NCBI GenBank assembly: GCA_944322605.1
Contig: CALUPD010000004.1
Span: forward strand, 1 to 64,000
Length of the DNA: 64,000 bases
Origin: an uncultured Bacteroidales bacterium
GTDB taxonomy: Bacteria; Bacteroidota; Bacteroidia; Bacteroidales; UBA932
Direction: 5' to 3'
Positions within the stretch are counted from its first letter, which is position 1. The number at the start of each line of letters is the position of its first letter. The translations under genes and the position numbers were made by a program. The notes below the pieces were generated by a model. That model saw only the letters and a program-made list of their open reading frames with translations, did not search any database and was not told the origin of the DNA. Below are positions 8,744 to 16,583 of the stretch, piece after piece.

Positions 8744-9088
8744 ATGGTTTTTAATTTTAGGTTTTAGCCCGCTTGACTACTACGGCAAGCAAGCACAAAA
8801 TTACGAATTATCGGCGTTATTTTCTTATTTTTTGCATCTTTTTTTAATGAATCATGAATTCAAATAATAATGTAGGCCGGACCGCCCGCTATTCGGGAAA
8901 TTTCCAGGAAGCCGGCAGGATGCATGGCCCGCAGTGCGCACTTCGACCAAAGAGTGCTTTTATCAGCATCCGGCCAGCTCCTTGGATTAGGTTATTAGTC
9001 GCAGATGTCGCGATCCGGCGTCTACATTACTTATCATTATATCATTTAAGTCATTAAGTCATTTAAACCGGCAATGCCGCCTGCATTA
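8744..9088 (-). other. Gene-free spacer between upxY-like gene and dehydratase gene
   Basis: There is no credible protein gene on either strand in these 345 bp. The segment 8910-8985 can form imperfect hairpins: GCACT...AGTGC around 8938-8965, and GGATGC (8918-8923) with GCATCC (8969-8974). Bacteroides capsule operons usually carry upxZ after upxY; no upxZ-sized frame fits here. The spacer may act as an RNA leader for the downstream genes, but nothing in it is recognisable as a known element. Confidence 0.4.
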
Positions 9089-9628
9089 TCATTCTATCAC
9101 CTCTATCAAGTCGGGCGAAATCTCCGCCGTCGCCACAGCAGAAACTCCTTGCAGCAAGACGACCACCCTTTTGCTTCTCGCCCCTTTGACTTTCAGGAAT
9201 ATTCCCTCTATCTTGTCGAAAAGGCCCCCATGAATCCTAACCCTGACTCCTTTTTTCAAATCCAGTTCTTCCGGCGAAAAGAAAAGAACTCCCTTGTCCA
9301 TCGTCTCCGTCACCTTTATGAATTGCTCCATCTGCGAATCGGGCACTACGATGGGAACGCTCATATCGTTTTCTTTCTTCATCATGAATTGCAGGAAGGG
9401 AATGGATTTCTTGGCTTCAAGAATAACCCGCTTTGTCGAGCGCACGAAAATCAGGCTGCCGACGGCAGGCTCCGGGGACTTATATTTATGCCCGTCTTTC
9501 ACCCTGATGACATTGCGCATAGGCACGAACGTCTCGATGGCAAGTTTCTCCAACAGCTCTTTCGCTTTTAGCTCCCGGCGGTACGTAGCCCGCATGGCAA
9601 ACCAGCACGCACTATCAGTCATCGCCAC
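9089..9628 (-). CDS. UpxY-family transcription antiterminator (NusG paralogue)
   Basis: A 179-residue NusG/RfaH-like protein. The N-terminal NGN domain begins with CWFAMRATYRRELKAKELL, followed by ETFVPMR and GSLIFVRST. The C-terminal KOW-like region contains GVRVRIHGGLFDKIEGIFLKVKG. UpxY proteins are encoded first in Bacteroides capsular operons and bind their own leader to stop premature termination. Its location immediately downstream of the invertible segment and upstream of nucleotide-sugar genes matches that role exactly. No UpxZ partner gene follows. Housekeeping NusG is excluded by the position in a polysaccharide operon and by the divergent NGN sequence. Confidence 0.88.
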   Translation of the reverse strand: MAMTDSACWFAMRATYRRELKAKELLEKLAIETFVPMRNVIRVKDGHKYKSPEPAVGSLIFVRSTKRVILEAKKSIPFLQFMMKKENDMSVPIVVPDSQMEQFIKVTETMDKGVLFFSPEELDLKKGVRVRIHGGLFDKIEGIFLKVKGARSKRVVVLLQGVSAVATAEISPDLIEVIE

Positions 9629-9882
9629 CTATCTAATCACTTCCGAAATTCCATGAATATCGCTATGGACAGAACCCGCCATGCACATGCCATGCAGAGA
9701 ATGCCGGGCGGCAAAAAACAAGGCTTTATTTTTCATATTTTAATCGTTTCGTTTAAGTTTATCATATACGACCTGCGCCCATCCGGAAACAGAATCACGA
9801 CACTGCATAGCCTTAGGGCGTTGAATATCATCCACAATCCTGATATTCAATCATTTATAACAAATAAAATTCCAATCTCATC

Positions 9883-9922
9883 TTCGCGTCTCTATGTAAG
9901 AAATGTCTCTATGTAAGAGACA
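9883..9922 (+). repeat. Left inverted repeat (doubled) of invertible segment
   Basis: Positions 9883-9901 read TTCGCGTCTCTATGTAAGA, an exact reverse complement of 10123-10141. A second unit, GTCTCTATGTAAGAGACA at 9905-9922, is an exact reverse complement of 10119-10136. The 14-mer GTCTCTATGTAAGA therefore occurs twice in direct orientation, 17 bp apart (9888 and 9905), giving two possible partners for the right-hand site. Confidence 0.85.
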
Positions 9923-10076
9923 GTAAAGTTTGATTATAATTTGAAAAACAAATCATTAATTGTTTAAGAAAAAACTTTTTGCAAACTTGTCTCACAAAGA
10001 TACTAATTTTTTATACAAAATTTAACAATACGCTGTTTTTCGTGAAAAAAATAATCCGGCCCTGCATTGTTAAAAA

Positions 10077-10108
10077 ATTGTATAAAAAGCATTATTTTTA
10101 TATATTTG
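10077..10108 (+). promoter_or_regulatory. Bacteroidales-type promoter inside invertible segment, facing away from capsule
   Basis: ATTG at 10077-10080, a 20-bp spacer, then TATATTTG at 10101-10108, matching the Bacteroidales -33/-7 consensus. As written it transcribes rightward, antisense into the recombinase gene and away from the capsule genes, so the best promoter is in the OFF direction here. A weaker leftward -7 box (TATCTTTG on the minus strand, 10002-9995) lacks a well-spaced -33 element. Confidence 0.65.
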
Positions 10109-10118
10109 CATATCGAAA

Positions 10119-10141
10119 TGTCTCTTACATAGAGACGCGAA
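10119..10141 (-). repeat. Right inverted repeat of invertible segment
   Basis: Single copy matching both left units in inverted orientation. Its near-palindromic core GTCTCTTACATAGAGAC is at 10120-10136. Recombination with the left copies would flip about 200-220 bp, including the promoter at 10077-10108. Confidence 0.85.
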
Positions 10142-10200
10142 ATCCGCCAATATAAATTCATCGGAAATTCATTTAAATTTCATTTTATTACCTACATGTT

Positions 10201-11721
10201 TCATTCTATAAGCCTGCTTAGGATATCCCGGTTGGCCATGTCCACTACCGAGTTTTCCAACGAGGCAAGGTAGATTTGGGTAGTGCGCTCGGAGCTATGG
10301 CCGAGGCCCGCGCTGACAACCGACACGGGGACATTGCTGTTCCTTGCGATCGTAGCCCATGCATGGCGGGCCGTATTGGACGAAAGGCGCACGTCCTTGC
10401 CCATCATCGATGATATTCTTTTCAGATGCTTGTTGTACAGGCCCAATGAAGTCTGATACTGTCTGAAAGCCTCTACGGGCTCGGTCGAGGAAAGGATCGG
10501 AAAGACATACGGCGTGCCTTCGACATCTTTTTCGTATTTTTTCATCAGATTCTTTATAAAAGGTTCGACAAAAACCGTCACCTGCCGGCCTGTTTTCTTG
10601 CGCGCATAGCATATGACACCGTTCCTTATGTCCGATTTTTTAAGGTAGGCTATATCGACAAAGGACATGCCCCTGGTGGAGAAACTGAACATGAATATGT
10701 CCCTTGCCATGGAAAGAGACGGAAAACGGGAAAGATCGATTTTTTCAAGGCTTATCAACGTGTCTTCGCTTATGGCAAGCTTTCTGGTCTTGTCTATTCC
10801 CGTATAAACGTGATCGAACGGATACTCCTGCTCCACAAGAGAGAGCCTCGCGGCCTTGTTGTAGACAGCCCGCAGTATCCTCATGTAAAACGAGCTGGTA
10901 TTACGTTTTATCTGCCGCCCGCTCAGCCATGATTCGTATTCCGTCATCATGCCTTCGCTTATGAACGACAGGGGAATATCCTTTCCTTTCAGGAAATTGT
11001 ATATGCTGCTGAACGCACGCCTGTAATTCCTTGCAGTCCCGTACTTGCCCGCCTCCGACAATCTCATTATCTGATCGGACATGAACCCGAACAGCGACAT
11101 TTCCATAAGTACTCCGTATCCGGCATCTCCGACGGCAATTGCCGAGGCGGAACGCATCCCCGCGCCGGCCGAAATGCGACGGCCCTCATAGCATACGTCC
11201 CTAACGCGCCCATGGATACGGAAACTCCGCTCCTGCACCGCCCCGCCCGTGATTTCAGCGAAACCGCCAGGTGCGCCAGCCTCGAACCTGCGCGACCTAT
11301 CCAAACGGCACTCCGCAACATCCGGCCCGAAACAGGCATCCGCCGCGCATCCTCCTTCGAGCAGATCCCCGTAACATTCGAGTATCTTGAAAACCCGGGC
11401 TATGTCTTCGACGGAATATCCCGGCTTCCTTGCCTCCAACACATTTATTATATGGCCGATTTTCGCCATATCTTCTTCGATCCTGCGCGCATAAGCGCCG
11501 ATGACTTCCGCTCCCGCTCCTTCCGCTCCCTCCTGCCCGCCTGTTTCGCTGCCGCCACCGCACGGACCCTGCATTTCGCAATATTTTTCCCAATAACGCT
11601 CCGGCATCTTTATGCCCGAAGTTATGGATTTCGTCTTTTTGTTTTTCGACACCCTGTAAACCACGGAGCCGTCTTTCCCTTCCACTGATGAAGGATGAAA
11701 TTTAACCTTTACTGTTGCCAT
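10201..11721 (-). CDS. Tyrosine site-specific recombinase (probable promoter invertase)
   Basis: Starting at MATVKVKFHPSS (ATG 11719-11721), the protein has 506 residues; the in-frame extension upstream is not expected. The arm-binding/SAM-like N-terminal half is followed by a catalytic domain with Arg350 (STRGMSF), Arg452 (NTARHAWAT), His475 (GLGHSS) and nucleophile Tyr484 (QIYLASLE). This is the Bacteroidales recombinase group that includes local DNA invertases. Residues about 115-197 form a Gly/Ala/Arg-rich insertion between the N-terminal and core-binding domains, making it longer than the usual 400 or so residues. It is encoded 60 bp beyond the right inverted repeat, so inverting the capsule promoter is its most likely job. 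No integrative element is visible around it. Confidence 0.85.
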   Translation of the reverse strand: MATVKVKFHPSSVEGKDGSVVYRVSKNKKTKSITSGIKMPERYWEKYCEMQGPCGGGSETGGQEGAEGAGAEVIGAYARRIEEDMAKIGHIINVLEARKPGYSVEDIARVFKILECYGDLLEGGCAADACFGPDVAECRLDRSRRFEAGAPGGFAEITGGAVQERSFRIHGRVRDVCYEGRRISAGAGMRSASAIAVGDAGYGVLMEMSLFGFMSDQIMRLSEAGKYGTARNYRRAFSSIYNFLKGKDIPLSFISEGMMTEYESWLSGRQIKRNTSSFYMRILRAVYNKAARLSLVEQEYPFDHVYTGIDKTRKLAISEDTLISLEKIDLSRFPSLSMARDIFMFSFSTRGMSFVDIAYLKKSDIRNGVICYARKKTGRQVTVFVEPFIKNLMKKYEKDVEGTPYVFPILSSTEPVEAFRQYQTSLGLYNKHLKRISSMMGKDVRLSSNTARHAWATIARNSNVPVSVVSAGLGHSSERTTQIYLASLENSVVDMANRDILSRLIE

Positions 11722-11768
11722 ATCTTTACAATGTTTATTATATAAAACGAACAACAGCCAATCATTAT

Positions 11769-11804
11769 AAAAAGCATGCCTGCGGATACGATTCCGCAGG
11801 CATG
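11769..11804 (-). terminator. Rho-independent terminator after glnS
   Basis: Stem CATGCCTGCGGA / TCCGCAGGCATG around a short loop, followed on the minus strand by a T-rich run. It lies about 150 bp beyond the glnS stop and just upstream of the recombinase gene, separating their transcription. Confidence 0.75.
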
Positions 11805-11955
11805 TTAAATTATATGAGCATGACTATCGCTCTGCAACAATGAAGATTAGCGGCACTGCTACCGGCAAAGCCGGATCCGCCAAGCACTGATGAAGCGGAG
11901 GCCAAAGGCTTGAAAACTTTTCCTAAATGCCGTCAAACCGAAAAGGCAGGACGCA

Positions 11956-13644
11956 TTATTTCTTCACGGAAAATCCGTCTTTGAGGCCGACCGTCCTGTT
12001 GAACACAGGATGCTCCGGAGTCGAATCCTTGTCCTTCACGAAATAGCCCGTCCTTTCGAACTGCACCGCAATGCCGGAATTGTCATCTAACAAGGCAGGT
12101 TCGGCATATGCCTGCCTGACGACAAGCGAGCCGGGATTGAGATAGTCCTTGTAGTCCTTTCCCTCAGGTATCGAATCCATGAACGGCTCCGTAAACAGCC
12201 TGTCGAAAAGCCTGACTTCTATTTTCTTCGCCGCATGCACGGGAACCCAATGTATAGTGCCCTTCACGGACCGCCACTCCCCTGCGCCCGGCTTGGACGA
12301 AGGATCATAAGTACACCTTATCTCGACTATATTGCCCTTGCTGTCCTTGACAACCTCTTCGCACTTGACTATGTAGGAATATTTCAGCCTTACCTCTCCT
12401 CCCGGTTTCAGGCGGAAGAACTTCTTCGGGGGCTCTTCCATGAAATCCTCCCTTTCGATATACAATTCTTTTCCGAAAGGTATGACCCTCCTTTCATCCG
12501 ATGGATTTTCAGGATTGATTACTCCGTAACATTCATCCTGCTTTCCTTCTTCCCAGTTGGTTATGACGAGCTTGACCGGATCTATCACAGCCATGTACCT
12601 GTTGGAACGCTTGTTCAGGTCCTCCCTGACGCACCATTCGAGAAGGGACAGGTCGATCACGTTGTCCCTTTTGGCGACACCGACCTTTTCGGCGAACATC
12701 CTTATGCTTTCAGGAGTATAGCCCCTCCTTCTTATGCCGCATATGGTAGGCATCCTCGGATCGTCCCAACCGCTCACATAACCGTTCTTTACCAATTCGA
12801 GCAGCTTGCGCTTGCTCATGACGGTATATGTAAGGTTAAGCCTCGCGAACTCGTACTGATGCGAAGGATATATCCCCAATTTTTCTATGAACCAGTCGTA
12901 CAACGGCCTGTGCACATCGAATTCGAGGGTGCATATCGAATGCGTGATATGTTCTATCGAATCGGACTGCCCGTGCGCGAAATCGTACATCGGATATATG
13001 CACCATTTGTCGCCGGTCCTGTGGTGCGTAGAATGTATTATCCTGTACATCAACGGATCCCTGAGCAACATATTCGGATGCGCCATGTCGATTTTGGCCC
13101 TCAGCACCTTTTCGCCGTCCTTGTATTTCCCTTCCTTCATTTCGCGGAACAACGCGAGGTTTTCTTCCACCGAACGGTTCCTGTACGGGCTTTCCACGCC
13201 CGGTTGCGAGACCGTGCCCCTGTTTTTCCTTATTTCTTCCTGCGTTTGGTCGTCGACATAAGCAAGCCCTTTCCTTATAAGCTCGCACGCCCACTCATAA
13301 AGCTGGTCGAAATAATCGGATGCATAGTGTTCGCTTGCCCAATTGAAGCCGAGCCATTTTATATCTTCCTTGATTGAATCGACATACTCCACGTCTTCCT
13401 TGACCGGATTGGTATCGTCGAACCTCAGATTCGTCTTGCCTCCGTATTTAAGGGCGAGCCCGAAATTCAGGCATATGCTCTTGGCATGCCCGATATGCAA
13501 ATATCCGTTTGGTTCGGGCGGGAAACGGGTCAGCACCGAATCGCATTTTCCGCCGGCAAGGTCCGAACTTATTATCTCTTCAAGAAAATTAAGGGACTTG
13601 GGTTCGGCATTCTGTTCGTTGGGGTTCTCTTTCATATCAATCAT
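11956..13644 (-). CDS. glnS: Glutaminyl-tRNA synthetase
   Basis: A 562-residue class Ic aminoacyl-tRNA synthetase that charges tRNA-Gln. The class I signature EPNGYLHIGHAKSI and the second motif VMSKRKLLELV are both intact, and the GlnRS-specific segments RFDDTNPVKEDVEYVDSI and WDDPRMPTICGIRRRGYTPE are present. The C-terminal beta-barrel anticodon-binding region is complete, with length as expected for bacterial GlnRS. The start at MIDMKENPN is followed by a possible alternative at MKENP three codons later. It is monocistronic by appearance, with its own terminator. Confidence 0.96.
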   Translation of the reverse strand: MIDMKENPNEQNAEPKSLNFLEEIISSDLAGGKCDSVLTRFPPEPNGYLHIGHAKSICLNFGLALKYGGKTNLRFDDTNPVKEDVEYVDSIKEDIKWLGFNWASEHYASDYFDQLYEWACELIRKGLAYVDDQTQEEIRKNRGTVSQPGVESPYRNRSVEENLALFREMKEGKYKDGEKVLRAKIDMAHPNMLLRDPLMYRIIHSTHHRTGDKWCIYPMYDFAHGQSDSIEHITHSICTLEFDVHRPLYDWFIEKLGIYPSHQYEFARLNLTYTVMSKRKLLELVKNGYVSGWDDPRMPTICGIRRRGYTPESIRMFAEKVGVAKRDNVIDLSLLEWCVREDLNKRSNRYMAVIDPVKLVITNWEEGKQDECYGVINPENPSDERRVIPFGKELYIEREDFMEEPPKKFFRLKPGGEVRLKYSYIVKCEEVVKDSKGNIVEIRCTYDPSSKPGAGEWRSVKGTIHWVPVHAAKKIEVRLFDRLFTEPFMDSIPEGKDYKDYLNPGSLVVRQAYAEPALLDDNSGIAVQFERTGYFVKDKDSTPEHPVFNRTVGLKDGFSVKK

Positions 13645-13754
13645 GATTTAATCCGAAATAATATATTGGAATATGCAAAAATATTAAAAACGGCAGACAA
13701 TGACAACTTTTTGCAAAGTCTCAACATTTATTTCTTTGTTTGAAACATTTATAG

Positions 13755-13762
13755 TACCTTTG
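13755..13762 (+). promoter_or_regulatory. Candidate -7 box for yicC
   Basis: TACCTTTG matches TAnnTTTG and lies 20 bp before the yicC ATG. TTTG at 13735-13738 is closer than the ideal -33 spacing. Confidence 0.4.
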
Positions 13763-13781
13763 TCAGACTAATCAGAAAGTT

Positions 13782-14660
13782 ATGTTAAAATCGATGACAG
13801 GATACGGCAAGGCCGAATGCGTTTGCGACGGGTTGAAATATACGGTCGAAATCCGGTCCCTCAACGGCAAGAACGCCGACGTATCCTTGAAGTCAGCCTT
13901 GATTCCTAAAGACAAAGAGATTCAGACAAGGCAGCACATTACATCAGTGCTCGGCAGAGGCAACATCGATGTATTCATCACCCAGGACAAAAACGCTTCA
14001 GAGCCGTCCGGCAAAAACATCGACAGGAACATGTTCGCGTTTTACCTGAACCAAATCAGGGAAATCGTGAAGGCAAACAGCATAAGCGGCATGTCGGAAA
14101 CGGACATCGTCGGCTCCATACTGAGGCTTCCCGATGTAATCGACACGACCAAGGAGGAACTGAGCGAAGAAGGCTGGAACGCCATGTCCGAAGCCATAAA
14201 AAAAGCGTGCGAAGAGGTCGACGCCTTCAGGACGAAAGAAGGGGGGATTCTTGAAAAGGACCTCAGGCACAGGGTTTCCCTCATTCAAGGCTATGTAACC
14301 GAAGTCGAAAAATTCGAAGCTTCGAGAATAGATACGATAAGGCAAAGGATCATGGCGAGAATGGAAGAGATGAAGATCGAGGTCGACCAGAACAGGCTCG
14401 AACAGGAGATTATCTATTATCTTGAAAAACTCGACATAACTGAAGAAAAAGTAAGGCTGAGACAGCATTGCTCGTATTTTCTCGAAACAATCGACACGGC
14501 TGAAATGCCCGGAAAGAAATTGGGATTCATAGCCCAGGAAATGGGAAGGGAAATAAACACTATGGGATCCAAATCCAACCAGGCAGACATGCAGCAATGG
14601 GTCGTCAAAATGAAAGACGAACTCGAAAAGATAAAGGAGCAGTCCCTCAACATACTTTAA
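13782..14660 (+). CDS. yicC: YicC family endoribonuclease
   Basis: A 292-residue protein beginning MLKSMTGYGKAE, the hallmark N-terminus of the YicC family. It ends in the family's conserved C-terminal block (KLGFIAQEMGREINTMGSKSN, then the IKEQSLNI tail), and the central part is helical and charged. YicC homologues in E. coli are reported as RNA endonucleases linked to small-RNA turnover. The gene stands alone, divergent from glnS, with a hairpin terminator 75 bp downstream. Confidence 0.93.
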   Translation: MLKSMTGYGKAECVCDGLKYTVEIRSLNGKNADVSLKSALIPKDKEIQTRQHITSVLGRGNIDVFITQDKNASEPSGKNIDRNMFAFYLNQIREIVKANSISGMSETDIVGSILRLPDVIDTTKEELSEEGWNAMSEAIKKACEEVDAFRTKEGGILEKDLRHRVSLIQGYVTEVEKFEASRIDTIRQRIMARMEEMKIEVDQNRLEQEIIYYLEKLDITEEKVRLRQHCSYFLETIDTAEMPGKKLGFIAQEMGREINTMGSKSNQADMQQWVVKMKDELEKIKEQSLNIL

Positions 14661-14733
14661 TCCACCGATATAGGATTCATGCCGTGACGGCATGCTTATA
14701 TATTACATACTTACACACAATTAAACTTACTAC

Positions 14734-14765
14734 AAAAAAGCCGGTCCATGAGGATCGGCTTTTTA
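14734..14765 (+). terminator. Rho-independent terminator after yicC
   Basis: AAAAAGCCGgTCC pairs with GGAtCGGCTTTTT around a short loop. The A and T runs on both sides would let it work in either direction. Confidence 0.8.
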
Positions 14766-14822
14766 TCTGCAATCCGAAAAGAGCGGGGCTTTTCAGCATC
14801 TTCCGCCATGCAGGAACCTATC

Positions 14823-14852
14823 AAAAAAATCCCCGCCTGCAAAGAGGCGGGG
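14823..14852 (-). terminator. Rho-independent terminator of the nusB-to-lipoprotein operon
   Basis: Stem CCCCGCCT / AGGCGGGG with a 6-nt loop followed on the minus strand by a run of seven T after one A. It sits 22 bp beyond the last gene of the operon. Confidence 0.85.
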
Positions 14853-14874
14853 ACTCGTGCCTGATAATATCCGG

Positions 14875-15804
14875 TTATTTGCTTCTGCTTACGATAAGGC
14901 TTCTTTCATAGGACGAGCCGGGAAATTTCACAAGGCCATCCGCATAGTCGAGCCACTTGATGGCGGAATCGTAATTGCCGCCTATCTCGCACGCCACGGC
15001 AAGATTATACGCGGCGGCAGCGGCTTCCCTCTTCGAACCCTCGTCCACGACCTTCATCCAAAACTCCATTGCTTCGTTCCACTTGAAATCGCAGGCCGCA
15101 TAATAAGCTTCCACCCATTCCGTTTTTGAGTCGTAAACGAGCAGGCTGCGACTTTCCGCGACCCATTCAGGGAAATAAGCAGACATGAACGCCTGGCCGA
15201 GAGCCCCGTAAGCCTCTTGCTTCGAGCCTACGGCCGTATTGAACAATTCCGCATTTGAGGCATCTATGTCGGAAAGGAGGGTCATTTCCATGAAAACATC
15301 TTCTCCGGAAGCCTTCCCGGCAAGCGATTCGTTGTTCAGATCGTATATCTTATAATCTATCGAAGCCCCGATCCTGACATATGTAGCCATCATCGAACTG
15401 TAATCGCTGTAAACATACTCCTGGTCAAGGATTTCAACCCTGCCGTCATGAATGCCGTCTATCTCGAAGACCAGATCCGACCCGATTGAGCCGCCAAAGA
15501 CAGAAGCTGACGAAGTGTCGCCTGTGAAAATGAAAACGCTTTGGCTGTCAAGGCCGAGATTGGACTCTATGGCCCTCGCCATGCCTTCTGCAAAAGAAAC
15601 ATAAGCGGCGGAATCGCTCTCAAGGCAATCAGGGCCGAGCAATATGGAAACCATGTTGCCGCTTAAATCCACACCCCTTTTCTCGGCAGGCTTGCGGTAT
15701 TCGACTTCGCAAAAATACGCGTAGGGTCCGCACGAAGATAAAAGAAACAATGCCGCAGTTGACATGAACAGGACCTTGGCAATAGCAAAACGTTTCATGT
15801 TCAT
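14875..15804 (-). CDS. DUF6340-like lipoprotein with TPR-type C-terminus
   Basis: A 309-residue predicted lipoprotein: the signal sequence ends in LFLLSSC, so the mature protein would begin at the cysteine near residue 25. The middle (VSILLGPDCLESDSAAYVSF, then GMARAIESNLG) resembles Bacteroidales DUF6340 proteins. The C-terminal 90 residues contain helical repeats (EAMEFWMKVVDEGSKREAAAAAYNLAVACEI split over two TPR-like helices). It is the last gene of a long minus-strand operon, 21 bp after fabG. Function unknown; envelope location is the only safe inference. Confidence 0.7.
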   Translation of the reverse strand: MNMKRFAIAKVLFMSTAALFLLSSCGPYAYFCEVEYRKPAEKRGVDLSGNMVSILLGPDCLESDSAAYVSFAEGMARAIESNLGLDSQSVFIFTGDTSSASVFGGSIGSDLVFEIDGIHDGRVEILDQEYVYSDYSSMMATYVRIGASIDYKIYDLNNESLAGKASGEDVFMEMTLLSDIDASNAELFNTAVGSKQEAYGALGQAFMSAYFPEWVAESRSLLVYDSKTEWVEAYYAACDFKWNEAMEFWMKVVDEGSKREAAAAAYNLAVACEIGGNYDSAIKWLDYADGLVKFPGSSYERSLIVSRSK

Positions 15805-15825
15805 CGTTTTTTAAACCGTATTATT

Positions 15826-16572
15826 TTACATTTCCATTCCGCCGCAAACAGAGATGACCTGGCCTGTCACATATCCCGACATGTCGGATGCCAGGAACAG
15901 GCATACGTTTGCTATGTCTTCCGGAGTGCCGCCTCTTCTGAGAGGTATGCATTCAGCCCATTGTTTTTTAACCTCTTCAGGCAGCTTGTCCGTCATGTCC
16001 GTAACGATAAAGCCCGGAGCGACAGCGTTGGCGCGTATTCCCCGTGAGCCGAGCTCGGCTGCAACGGATTTCGCAAGCCCGATCATGCCGGCCTTGGATG
16101 CGGAATAGTTGGCCTGCCCCGCGTTGCCGTGAACTCCGACTACGGAACTCATGTTGATGATAGAGCCTGATTTCTGCCTCACCATTATAGGGGTGACGGC
16201 ATGAATGAAATTGAAGGCCGATTTGAGGTTGACATTTATCACGGCGTCCCATTGGCCTTCCGACATCCTGAGGATCAGGCCGTCCTTGGTTATTCCGGCA
16301 TTGTTCACAAGTATGTCGATGCGGCCCATTTCAGAATGCACCTTTTCCACGGCTGCGTGGGCTTCTTCGAAAGAAGCCGCATTGGACGCGATTGCCAATA
16401 CCCTTACGCCGTAAGACTCTATTTCCTTTTTGGTATTTTCAGCATTTTCGTCTATGACCAGATCGGTAAATGCTATGTCTGCTCCTTCTTTAGCATATTT
16501 CAAGGCAATGGATTTTCCTATGCCTCTTGCTGCGCCCGTAATCAGGGCGACTTTTCCTGACAATAGTCCCAT
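15826..16572 (-). CDS. fabG: 3-oxoacyl-[acyl-carrier-protein] reductase
   Basis: A 248-residue classical SDR. It has the NADPH-binding GAARGIGKSIA motif (residues 13-23), NNAG, catalytic Ser in INMSSVVG, and YSASKAGMIGLAK providing Tyr and Lys. The C-terminal VTGQVISVCGGMEM is typical of FabG. It performs the first reduction of fatty-acid elongation. It sits 11 bp downstream of rimO in an operon otherwise dominated by translation, cell-envelope and cofactor genes. Another short-chain reductase function is possible but less likely given the close motif match. Confidence 0.92.
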   Translation of the reverse strand: MGLLSGKVALITGAARGIGKSIALKYAKEGADIAFTDLVIDENAENTKKEIESYGVRVLAIASNAASFEEAHAAVEKVHSEMGRIDILVNNAGITKDGLILRMSEGQWDAVINVNLKSAFNFIHAVTPIMVRQKSGSIINMSSVVGVHGNAGQANYSASKAGMIGLAKSVAAELGSRGIRANAVAPGFIVTDMTDKLPEEVKKQWAECIPLRRGGTPEDIANVCLFLASDMSGYVTGQVISVCGGMEM

Positions 16573-16583
16573 AACTTAAATTT

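Larger units (their letters stand above)
9629..10200. other. Capsule leader and invertible promoter region
   Basis: 572 bp with no gene. From the right end leftward it holds the recombinase 3' flank, the right inverted repeat, an A+T-rich segment of about 200 bp with the promoter candidates, the doubled left repeat, and then a leader of about 255 nt ahead of the UpxY-family gene. The leader is the expected site of UpxY action. The separate repeat and promoter entries give details. Confidence 0.6.

Noticed and set aside
9995..10002. Leftward TATCTTTG as the main capsule promoter in the present orientation
   Set aside because: The possible -33 elements lie at 13 bp or 23 bp instead of about 20, whereas the rightward promoter has ideal spacing; kept only as a caveat.
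10201..11721. Integrase of an integrated mobile element
   Set aside because: No cargo, tRNA target or direct-repeat attachment sites; neighbours are glnS and a promoter flanked by inverted repeats, which fits an invertase.
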